Shown here: one piece after another, positions 16,849 through 24,001 of the stretch
Layout: every line of letters begins with the position of its first letter
How positions within the stretch are numbered: the first letter of the stretch is position 1
Assembly (NCBI GenBank): GCA_021325275.1
Contig: JAJPHL010000002.1
Location: forward strand, 1 to 64,000
Length of the DNA: 64,000 nucleotides
Source: Terriglobia bacterium
Lineage (GTDB): Bacteria > Acidobacteriota > Terriglobia > JAJPHL01
Direction: 5' to 3'
Notes under the pieces: generated by a model
Told to the model about the DNA's origin: nothing
Databases searched by the model: none
Seen by the model: the letters and a program-made list of their open reading frames with translations, nothing else
Made by a program: the position numbers and the translations under genes

Positions 16849-18788
16849 TGAATCACCACGTACACGGGACTCGATGGTTTGCCCGCCGCCGTCACCACCA
16901 CGTTCACTTTTCCCGCGCCCGCGAGACTCGCAGGCAGTAGCAAGTTCACTTGATCGACGCCCGGGAATTGTCCTTGTGGTCCGGAGTACGCCACCGTCGC
17001 GCTCGCACCCGCGATCGTCGCGGTCACCGGCGCGTTGCCGATTCCTGTGCCGTAGAGCACCAGATACACAGTTCCACTCGTCACGTTGATCGGCGTTGCG
17101 ACCGCCGCGCCCGCGCTATTCACGGTCGACGCCGCTTGGATTACCTGTGACGATCCGTTCACGGTAACGGTTTGCGCGGCCGCGAGACCATCGGTTCCGG
17201 CGCGAAATAATCCCGGATACGTGGCGACAATGTTCACCGTGCCGGCCACGGAAGTTCCGCCTGACGTGATCGTGACTTTGCCCACGCCCGTCGCGACGGT
17301 CGAGGGCATTTGATAATTCAATTGCACCGCCGATGCGTACAAGATTCCCGCGGGCGTGGTCGCGCCGGTGGAGTCGGTGATCGTCACGGTCGCGCCGCCG
17401 AGCGCAGTAGGATAGGCGGACGACGGCGTGCCCGCCGTCGACGTGGCGAGCGTCGCGGTAAATTCCGGATACGCTGAAACAAGCGATCCTTGCGCGAGCG
17501 GTCCGCGCTCGCTCGATGCCGAACTGAGATGCGTCGCGTGATTCGAAATTCCGCCGCCGCCGAGATCGGCTCCCTGCGCCGTCGAATAACTTCCGCCATC
17601 GAGCAAGTTGAAAACGGCGACGCCGTTCACCCAAATTCCCACGGGACCCATTCCCGTTGCCACGTTCGTCGTCGCCGCGGCCGGCGCCCGGGTGAATTCT
17701 ACGGCGGTCGATTGCGGCGCGGCCCAATTCATGAAGACGCCGCCCGTCATCGTCGCTTCAAACCACGGCCCCAATTGGTAGCTCGGCAAATTGTTGGACG
17801 TGACGAAGACGAAATTGCTGTTGTAGCTGATCGATTGCGTGTCGGCCAGCGTAGGCGCCGTCGCGCCGCCGTTGTAGGTCACGCCGCTCGGCAAATTCGC
17901 CGGCCACGTGGCGGACGATCCTGCCGAAGGATCGAATCCGCTGACGGCTTTCGCCGTTTGCGTCGAGCCTTTGGTATACCAACTCGCCAGGCGCGGGTCG
18001 CCAGAGGCGGACTGCTGCAGCGCGCCGCCCTTGAAGTACGGCGTGGCGCCCGCCGCCGCTTGCGCATTGCCACCCGATTTGGTGCCGTAATACTGCACGT
18101 TCGTGATGTAGGGGAACGCGGGCGATCCATCTTTTGCCGAGATCGTCACGAAGTACGCGTAGGTTCCGTTCGGAAAATCGGGCGTGAGGGTGAAGCGTCC
18201 GTTGTATTGATCGAGATCGCCGGAACCGGCCACGTAGTCGTAGTCGGCCGTGTAGCGTCCTAAAGGATACGCCGCGTTCACGTCGGGACCGTACTGCGAC
18301 ACCGCGAGATTCGCCGGCTGATTCACGTAACTCAAAATCCACGAGGGCAGCGTGTGGCGCTGCGTGATGTTGCGAAGCTGAAAACTTGGCTGCACGCGCT
18401 TGATCGCGCTATTCGGATTCGTAGGATCGGAATATCCGTACGGTCCATAAATCGGATAGCCGTCGAAAGCCCATCCGAGAATCGGGGAATGCGTCCAACC
18501 GGAAGTTTTTTCCGTGTACTGCGTGCCGAGGCGTCCGGTGAAGACGGCGACAACGTTGTCGTTCAATTGCGCGCGGAGACAAATGGGATTGATGTGGTGA
18601 TGATATTGTCCGGTTTGCGGCTGATGTCCGTTGCAAGGATCGAACGTCTCGCTTTCGCCGAACGCGGCGTTGCGCGTCCAAATGCCGTCGCCCGATTGCC
18701 CGGGGCCGTTGGGTGGTTGCGCGCAGAGCGCGGCAGCCGCAAGAAAGAAGAACACACCCCTAGTGAATTGCTTTGCTGAACCCTTCAT
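16845..18788 (-). CDS. Secreted YHYH-domain protein with Solibacter-type C-terminal domain
   Basis: A 647-residue protein with signal peptide FFFLAAAALCAQP. The YHYH domain (about 40-235) shows the namesake His cluster in GQYHHHINPICL, then ILGWAFDGYPIYGPYGY, GSGDLDQYNGRFT and PNGTYAYFVT. A Ser/Gly/Ala-rich middle region follows. Residues about 430-647 are a TIGR03437-like domain (VQLNYQMPSTV, GLFRAGTDGLAAAQ, VYLVLYGTGIGN, GVDQVNLLLPASL), common in secreted proteins of Solibacter. GGAGAGCAAATG gives a good ribosome site. A 6-3-6 palindrome lies about 54 bases upstream. Both YHYH proteins are in one operon and may act together outside the cytoplasm. Confidence 0.8.
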   Translation of the reverse strand: MKGSAKQFTRGVFFFLAAAALCAQPPNGPGQSGDGIWTRNAAFGESETFDPCNGHQPQTGQYHHHINPICLRAQLNDNVVAVFTGRLGTQYTEKTSGWTHSPILGWAFDGYPIYGPYGYSDPTNPNSAIKRVQPSFQLRNITQRHTLPSWILSYVNQPANLAVSQYGPDVNAAYPLGRYTADYDYVAGSGDLDQYNGRFTLTPDFPNGTYAYFVTISAKDGSPAFPYITNVQYYGTKSGGNAQAAAGATPYFKGGALQQSASGDPRLASWYTKGSTQTAKAVSGFDPSAGSSATWPANLPSGVTYNGGATAPTLADTQSISYNSNFVFVTSNNLPSYQLGPWFEATMTGGVFMNWAAPQSTAVEFTRAPAAATTNVATGMGPVGIWVNGVAVFNLLDGGSYSTAQGADLGGGGISNHATHLSSASSERGPLAQGSLVSAYPEFTATLATSTAGTPSSAYPTALGGATVTITDSTGATTPAGILYASAVQLNYQMPSTVATGVGKVTITSGGTSVAGTVNIVATYPGLFRAGTDGLAAAQTVTVNGSSQVIQAASTVNSAGAAVATPINVTSGTVYLVLYGTGIGNAPVTATIAGASATVAYSGPQGQFPGVDQVNLLLPASLAGAGKVNVVVTAAGKPSSPVYVVIQ

Positions 18789-18841
18789 TTGCTCTCCTTC
18801 GACTGGCGTGCATGGCCGGGAGCCGGAATCTCGACCAATCA

Positions 18842-18856
18842 GTCATATCGTATGAC
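18842..18856. promoter_or_regulatory. Palindrome upstream of the YHYH operon
   Basis: GTCATA-TCG-TATGAC is a perfect 6-bp dyad around three bases, 54-68 bases upstream of the first YHYH gene. Its right side, TATCGTATGACC (18846-18857), matches 11 of 12 bases of the padR promoter at 165-176. It is a candidate operator; the regulator is not known. Confidence 0.4.
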
Positions 18857-18886
18857 CGTAGACATGGCCGAAAGGTTTACGGCGAT

Positions 18887-20230
18887 CTATTGATTCGGAG
18901 TGGGCGGCGGCACGGGATGTTGCGTCCTCATACCCGTGATATTCCTGGTGACCTCGGGATCGTTCGGGTGGTAGCGCAGCGCGTGCAGATAAATCACTTC
19001 CGCTTCGGTGAAACGGCCGTCTTGATACAAGATGAAGGCCAGATTCAGCGCCGCGATCTTGGAACTTGGTGTCACTTCGAGCGTGTGCGACCACATCGCT
19101 TCGTCGCTTTCCCACACGGGAACTTGCAAGACTACGCCCAGGCAAGCCAACGGAACGAGAAAAAGCGCGCCCATGAATAGTCCCCGCGCCGGCAAACGCC
19201 CGAGCAGCGACGCGACGATCAGGCACGCGCCGGCGCACGCCACGTACGCGTAGCGGTCCTGCGCTTGCAACCAATGCACCATGATCGCCGAGGTGAGCAC
19301 GGGAATCACCAGCGGCAACGCAATGAGCGCGGCGGAAAGCTGCAAGTCGAAGCGCAGCGACGGCAGATTGAGCCACGCGATGATCCACAGCGCGACGACG
19401 ATCAGCATCAGCAAGCGAAACGGCGGGGAAGGCAGTTCGTAATTCAGCGCCATCGGCCACGGCCAAAAAATCGCTTTCAAATAGTACGCGGCCGAGCCGG
19501 GAATACCCTGCCATCCCTCGTGGATCGCGCGCATCACGGCGCCCGGCGGAGGTTTCGGCACGAACATTGAACGCGCCACGAGATAGAGTGCGTCGAGAAT
19601 CGCGTACGGCAACGCCGCTGCGATGGCGGTGCGCCATTTCGGCCAGCGCCACAGGTCGGAGGCGTGCATCAGGGCGAGAACAAAAACCATCGCCGGCAAA
19701 ATCAGCGCGGCTTCTTTCGTGAGCATCGCCGCGGCGGCCAGGAACAAGCTCCATGCTCGATGTCCGTACGCGAAGCACGCCAGCGACCCTAGAATCAGCG
19801 CGCCGGCTTGCGTCTCGGTCATGCCGCTCATCCACGCCACCGACTCCACGTGCAGCGGATGCGCCGCAAACAACAGCGACGCCGTCATGGCCACGCCCGC
19901 GCGGTATCCCAAGCCGAGCAGCAGCAAGTAAAATGTCGCCGACGCCGCGGCGTGCCACAAAATGTTCGCCGCGTGATAACCGAACGGCGACATGCCGAAC
20001 ATGCGATGAACCGCGCCGAACGAGAGCATCGCCAACGGACGATAGTGCATCGCTCTCCAATAGTGACCGGGTCCCCAGAAATCGGACGTGAAGGCGAGTT
20101 TGGGAGTGGCGGTGACAACGCGCGAGCCGTCCACCAGAAGCACCTGATCGTCGTAGATGAATCCGCCACCCAATCCGGAAGCGTAGAGCAGCACGCACAG
20201 CAGAGCCGGCCAGATCGCCGCGCGATTCAT
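18887..20230 (-). CDS. TMTC-like polytopic membrane protein with C-terminal TPR
   Basis: A 447-residue membrane protein of the GT-C-like kind. The first loop has GGGFIYDDQVLLVD with the acidic DD expected at the lipid-sugar site, then YWRAMHYRPLAMLSF, YHAANILWHA and LLFAAHPLHVESVAWMSG. About nine hydrophobic segments follow up to residue 375. Residues about 390-435 form one or two TPRs (SSKIAALNLAFILYQDGRFTEAEVIYLHALRYHPNDPEV). Eukaryotic TMTC proteins are protein O-mannosyltransferases; bacterial homologues are uncharacterised, so glycosyl transfer is inference. TATATT lies seven bases upstream of its ATG, suggesting a leaderless start. It is divergent from the phosphodiesterase gene. Confidence 0.75.
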   Translation of the reverse strand: MNRAAIWPALLCVLLYASGLGGGFIYDDQVLLVDGSRVVTATPKLAFTSDFWGPGHYWRAMHYRPLAMLSFGAVHRMFGMSPFGYHAANILWHAAASATFYLLLLGLGYRAGVAMTASLLFAAHPLHVESVAWMSGMTETQAGALILGSLACFAYGHRAWSLFLAAAAMLTKEAALILPAMVFVLALMHASDLWRWPKWRTAIAAALPYAILDALYLVARSMFVPKPPPGAVMRAIHEGWQGIPGSAAYYLKAIFWPWPMALNYELPSPPFRLLMLIVVALWIIAWLNLPSLRFDLQLSAALIALPLVIPVLTSAIMVHWLQAQDRYAYVACAGACLIVASLLGRLPARGLFMGALFLVPLACLGVVLQVPVWESDEAMWSHTLEVTPSSKIAALNLAFILYQDGRFTEAEVIYLHALRYHPNDPEVTRNITGMRTQHPVPPPTPNQ

Positions 20231-20237
20231 GTCATCT

Positions 20238-20245
20238 AATATAAT
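20238..20245. promoter_or_regulatory. Overlapping divergent -10 elements
   Basis: The 29-base gap between divergent genes carries TATAAT on the plus strand (20240-20245, 14 bases before the ATG at 20260) and TATATT on the minus strand (20238-20243, seven bases before the ATG at 20230). The two -10 elements overlap, so the genes may compete for polymerase. Confidence 0.5.
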
Positions 20246-20259
20246 GCGTGGAGTTGCGT

Positions 20260-20928
20260 ATGCGCGCTTCTGGCTACATTCTGCTCGGACATCGCGGCTC
20301 GCCGCACCAGGCGCCGGAAAACACCATGGCGTCTTTTCACAAAGCGATCGAGGTGGGAGCGGCGGGATTCGAGTTCGACGTGCGGCGGTCGCGCGACGGC
20401 GCGCTGGTGATCATTCACGATCCGCGTACACGCCGGCCGCGGCTCAATGTCCGGCGAACGGCGGCGGCGAAGTTGGGACTGCCGTTGCTCGAAGACGTGC
20501 TGCGCGAATTCCGCGGCGCGTGGCTCGACATCGAGATCAAAGTCCCCGGCATCGAGCGAGAGGTAGTAGAACTGGCCAAGCGCCACTTGGATCGCTCGCG
20601 CTACGTGATCACATCGTTTCGCGCGAAGTCCGTGCGCGAGATCAAACGCTTGTCGCCGGAGACACCCGCCGGATGGCTCTTCAAGCGGCCGCTGTTATTG
20701 TTGCCGCGCTGGATCACGCGCGCCGAGAAGCGCGGGCAGCGCCCCATCGAGTATTTGTGCCCGCATCACACAGTGTTGACGCGCCACTTGTCACGCATGG
20801 CGAAAAAGCACAACTTGGGAATCATCACTTGGACCGTGAATCGTCCCGCGACGCTCAAACGCGTGCGCGAGCGCGGCGCGCAAGTGGTCATCACGAATTT
20901 CCCCGATCGTTTTGCGAGGCTGAAGTGA
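20260..20928 (+). CDS. Glycerophosphodiester phosphodiesterase
   Basis: A 222-residue GDPD that would hydrolyse glycerophosphodiesters to glycerol 3-phosphate and an alcohol. Visible are HRGSPHQAPENTMASF (catalytic His and the PENT motif), GFEFDVRRSRDGALVIIHDP (metal-binding Glu-Asp and the second catalytic His), WLDIEIKVP, and the C-terminal IITWTVNRPATLKRVRERGAQVVITNFPD. There is no signal peptide, so it is cytoplasmic. The ATG at 20260 is chosen over a GTG at 20248 because TGGAG precedes it and because the TATAAT at 20240 would put the RNA start beyond the GTG. It overlaps a possible microprotein gene by four bases. Confidence 0.92.
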   Translation: MRASGYILLGHRGSPHQAPENTMASFHKAIEVGAAGFEFDVRRSRDGALVIIHDPRTRRPRLNVRRTAAAKLGLPLLEDVLREFRGAWLDIEIKVPGIEREVVELAKRHLDRSRYVITSFRAKSVREIKRLSPETPAGWLFKRPLLLLPRWITRAEKRGQRPIEYLCPHHTVLTRHLSRMAKKHNLGIITWTVNRPATLKRVRERGAQVVITNFPDRFARLK

Positions 20929-21014
20929 AGCGCCTGCCGCGCGTGTGGGCGATCGCGTTTGTCCTGGTGATGTTGTGGGCTCTATGGACGGCGTTCTATC
21001 CGAAGGCGCGCTAG
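20925..21014 (+). CDS. Possible 29-residue single-pass membrane microprotein
   Basis: A GTG overlapping the phosphodiesterase stop (GTGA) opens a 29-codon frame. It has a basic start (MKRLPRVW), one hydrophobic segment (AIAFVLVMLWALWTAFY) and a basic end (PKAR). This is the typical shape of a small inner-membrane protein, and the coupled start supports translation. No family is recognised. It could be chance, as the frame is short. Confidence 0.45.
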   Translation: MKRLPRVWAIAFVLVMLWALWTAFYPKAR

Positions 21015-21019
21015 CCCGC

Positions 21020-21724
21020 CTAGCGTGGTTTGCTTAACCCCAAACGATATTCGATTTTTCGCGCCGCTTGCGTGAGCAGTGCGGCGTCTTCCGGCGTCAG
21101 TCGCGCGTTGACGAGCATGCGACGAAGCCGGCGAAGATGCTCGGGCTTCGGGCGCGCTTCGAAAAACGCCGACGCTTCGAGAATCGGCGTGACGATGTCG
21201 AGCAAGCGCAGCAATTCGCCAACGTCAGTGGTTTTTTCGGGTATGGACTTGGCGCTGCGGCGTCCGCGCGCCCACTCGTAGCAGCACACGGCAACGGCTT
21301 GCGCCAGATTCATGCTGGGCGCTTCAGCCGTCGTGGGAAGACGCACCAGATCGTGACAGTAACTCAGGTCCTGATTGCCGAGTCCCGTTTTTTCGGAGCC
21401 GAAAAGAATCGCGATGCGTCCTCGATGGCGCAACGCCGCGGAGCCCCGTAGCGGGCGGTCGAGATTCCGCCGCGATCCCGCGGTGGTGCCGATCACGCGC
21501 GTGCATCCGTCGAGCGCTTCGTCGAGTGACCCGACCGCGCGCGCATTGTTCAGCACCGTCTCTCCCGCCACCGCTGACTTCCGCGCTTCGGCCCACACCG
21601 GGGGATGCGGATCGACGACGACCAATTCGCGCAACCCGAAATTCGCCATCGCGCGCGCCGCCGCGCCGATGTTCAGCGGATTTCGCGGACGGACAAGAAC
21701 GATTCTAGGGGGCAGGAGAGGCAT
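21020..21724 (-). CDS. trmJ: SpoU/TrmJ-family RNA methyltransferase
   Basis: A 234-residue SPOUT methyltransferase, most likely the tRNA 2'-O-methyltransferase acting at position 32. Motif 1 is VRPRNPLNIGAAARAMANFG, motif 2 RIAILFGSEKTGLGNQDL and motif 3 LPTTAEAPSMNLAQAVAVCCYE, together building the SAM-binding trefoil knot. A C-terminal helical extension (about 165-234) with RPKPEHLRRLRRML and LLTQAARKIEYRL is also typical of TrmJ. It converges with the preceding genes with only five bases between stops. Family membership is secure; the exact target is inferred. Confidence 0.88.
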   Translation of the reverse strand: MPLLPPRIVLVRPRNPLNIGAAARAMANFGLRELVVVDPHPPVWAEARKSAVAGETVLNNARAVGSLDEALDGCTRVIGTTAGSRRNLDRPLRGSAALRHRGRIAILFGSEKTGLGNQDLSYCHDLVRLPTTAEAPSMNLAQAVAVCCYEWARGRRSAKSIPEKTTDVGELLRLLDIVTPILEASAFFEARPKPEHLRRLRRMLVNARLTPEDAALLTQAARKIEYRLGLSKPR

Positions 21725-21805
21725 GGAATCTAAGTTAGGATACTCCGCATGCCGCTGCCGAAGTGCTGCTCATCTCGATCGGCTGCGTCGCCGCCGTCGC
21801 GTGAG

Positions 21806-23950
21806 CTACTTCTTTGCGCTGGGATCACCGGTCGGCGGCGGTGCGTGGTCCTCGGCCGCCGGCGGTCCCAGCAATTCCGTGAAGATCGGTTTCAAGGCGT
21901 CGGCCCACACTTGATAGCCCTTCAACGTAGGATGAAGCTTGTCGCCCGTAATGCCTTCGAAGAGCGTGCCGCTCGCGTCCGCCAACTTGTCGTTGATGTT
22001 CAGGAAGCGCACTTTCTTTCCGTCGGCGAGCTTGGCGATCCGCGCATTGATGCCGTTGATTACCGCATTCGCCGACGGCGCGTCGTTGCGCGGGAAAATC
22101 GCGGTGAGAATAATCGTCGCGTTCGGCGCTTTCGCTTGCATCACGTGAATCACTTTCTCGATGCCGCGGCTGATATCGGCGATCTTCGCTTCATCACCCG
22201 GCGCGCGGCCCACGTTGTTGGTGCCTGCCAGCAACACAATCACTTTGGGATTCACGCCGTCGAGCTCCGCGTTGTCCAAGCGCCACAAAATGTTCTGCAC
22301 CGTATCGGCGCCCCACCCGAAATCGGCGGCGTTCCATCCGAAAAAGTTCTGCTTCCAATTCGCCTGCATCTCGGGATAATCGTTGGCGTCCCAGCGGCGC
22401 GTGATGGAATCGCCTTCGAAATAAATGTCCACGCCGCCGCGCTTCGCTTTCTCGACGAGTTGCTGATGCGCCACCAGCGAGTTCGCGTCGGTGCGGAACA
22501 TGGCTTGGTCCGCGGGGATCGGCGGCAACGGCGGAGCCTTGCGGTTGAAATTGCGATCGGCCCAGGGTAAAAAGTATTTCCAGTTCGGACCATCGGTGTG
22601 TCCGCCGTCGTGCTGGCGCCAGGCGAGCTGTCCGTCGAGAATGCTCACGTTCACCGCCGGCATTTTTTCCGTATGATAGTCGTCGGACGTTCCCAAATCC
22701 TTCACGCCGAGCAATCGATAGACCGGACCCGCCGCGACCGCTGCCATGTAGCTGCCTTGATGGTCGAGCCACTTGGCGTCGCCTTTTTCCGGCACGCCGT
22801 AACTAACAAACGTCAAGCGTGGCGCGCACAGAGCGATCAATTCGTGGGCGTCGACGGGAAGATCATTGGGCGTCTTCGCGCCGAAGGAGGACTCAGATGC
22901 GCCGTACTTCAGAAAATTTCCCGCCATCCAGTGATATTCACCCGATCCCGTTAGGTTCTCGACGGCTTCGCCCCAATTTCTGCGATGCAACTTCGCGCCG
23001 CCTTCACCGGACGATCCAATCAGCACGACGGCGAAGCGTTGATCGAACGCCATCGTCACAAGCGCCGCTTTTCCGTAGCGCGACACGCCTTCAATCCCCA
23101 CGTGCTTGGCATCGACGGCCTTGTCCGTTTCGAGATAATCGAGTCCACGCGACGCGCCCCACGCCCACGCGCGCAGCGCGCCCCAATCTTCGGGTTTGCG
23201 CGGCTGTCCTTTGTTGACGAGACCAATCACGCCCTTCGTGAGTCCCGCGCCGTTGTCCGCTTGAATGCTCGCGGGATTGATGTACGCGTAGCCCCAACCG
23301 TCGGCGATCAGTTGTTGCGTTTGCGGCGGATCGCCGCCAACGGGCGGCGCAGGAAATCCCGCCGGCATGGGCGGCGGTGTCTGGCCGGGCATCAGCCCGC
23401 GTCCGAACATCATCATCACCGGCACGGGCGTTGTGGCGTCGGCGGGCGTCACCAGGATCATTTGAATTTCCACGGACAATTCGGGAAACGCGGAATTATC
23501 GACCTTGCCGGACAATTGTTTTCCGATCACGCTGCGCGGGCCGACGGTTGATTCCACGGTGTTCACGACGGTCCATGTGACTTTGGGCGCATTCTTCGGT
23601 ACGCGACCGAGGACCTCGCGCTCGAAGTCCTCGACGATTTCGGGACGGCGCTCTTTCCACCATTGATCGGCAGTCGTAACTCTCTTGCCGTTCTTCTCCG
23701 TCAGCACCGGCGGCAAATCGGGATAGGGATTGGCCTTCGACTCGTCGTAGTTCGCATGATTCGGCTGCGCTTCGTTGCCGCTGGGACCCGGGCGCAGAGC
23801 GGTGATGCCGAGCTGCTGCATCATGTTCTTGTGATCTGCGGCAGTCTCGGCCGCCATTTGCCGCTGTGCGGGCGTCGGCTGCGGTGGTTGCGCGAAGAGC
23901 GCGGCGGAAAACGCTACGGCGAGGGCCAATTTCGTGAAGCCGTATTTCAT
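21806..23950 (-). CDS. Secreted CE15-like glucuronoyl esterase fused to SGNH hydrolase
   Basis: A 714-residue protein with signal peptide (KLALAVAFSAALFAQP). Residues about 75-470 resemble family CE15 esterases that cleave lignin-glucuronoxylan esters: the nucleophile elbow is GIEGVSRYGKAA with Ser290, GSSGEGGAKLHRRNWGE carries conserved acidic and basic residues, and the catalytic His would be in RQHDGGHTDGP (447 or 451). Residues about 495-695 are a complete SGNH/GDSL domain: YFEGDSITRRW (Ser515), VLLAGTNNVG and GDKLHPTLKGYQ (Asp670, His673), as in acetyl-xylan esterases. TATCAT lies six bases before the ATG. An open antisense frame continues upstream across the S9 gene but is spurious. Confidence 0.85.
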   Translation of the reverse strand: MKYGFTKLALAVAFSAALFAQPPQPTPAQRQMAAETAADHKNMMQQLGITALRPGPSGNEAQPNHANYDESKANPYPDLPPVLTEKNGKRVTTADQWWKERRPEIVEDFEREVLGRVPKNAPKVTWTVVNTVESTVGPRSVIGKQLSGKVDNSAFPELSVEIQMILVTPADATTPVPVMMMFGRGLMPGQTPPPMPAGFPAPPVGGDPPQTQQLIADGWGYAYINPASIQADNGAGLTKGVIGLVNKGQPRKPEDWGALRAWAWGASRGLDYLETDKAVDAKHVGIEGVSRYGKAALVTMAFDQRFAVVLIGSSGEGGAKLHRRNWGEAVENLTGSGEYHWMAGNFLKYGASESSFGAKTPNDLPVDAHELIALCAPRLTFVSYGVPEKGDAKWLDHQGSYMAAVAAGPVYRLLGVKDLGTSDDYHTEKMPAVNVSILDGQLAWRQHDGGHTDGPNWKYFLPWADRNFNRKAPPLPPIPADQAMFRTDANSLVAHQQLVEKAKRGGVDIYFEGDSITRRWDANDYPEMQANWKQNFFGWNAADFGWGADTVQNILWRLDNAELDGVNPKVIVLLAGTNNVGRAPGDEAKIADISRGIEKVIHVMQAKAPNATIILTAIFPRNDAPSANAVINGINARIAKLADGKKVRFLNINDKLADASGTLFEGITGDKLHPTLKGYQVWADALKPIFTELLGPPAAEDHAPPPTGDPSAKK

Positions 23951-24001
23951 GACAAGATGATACGCTTTCCTCCCCTCGTTGAACATGCTATGTTGCTTGC
24001 C

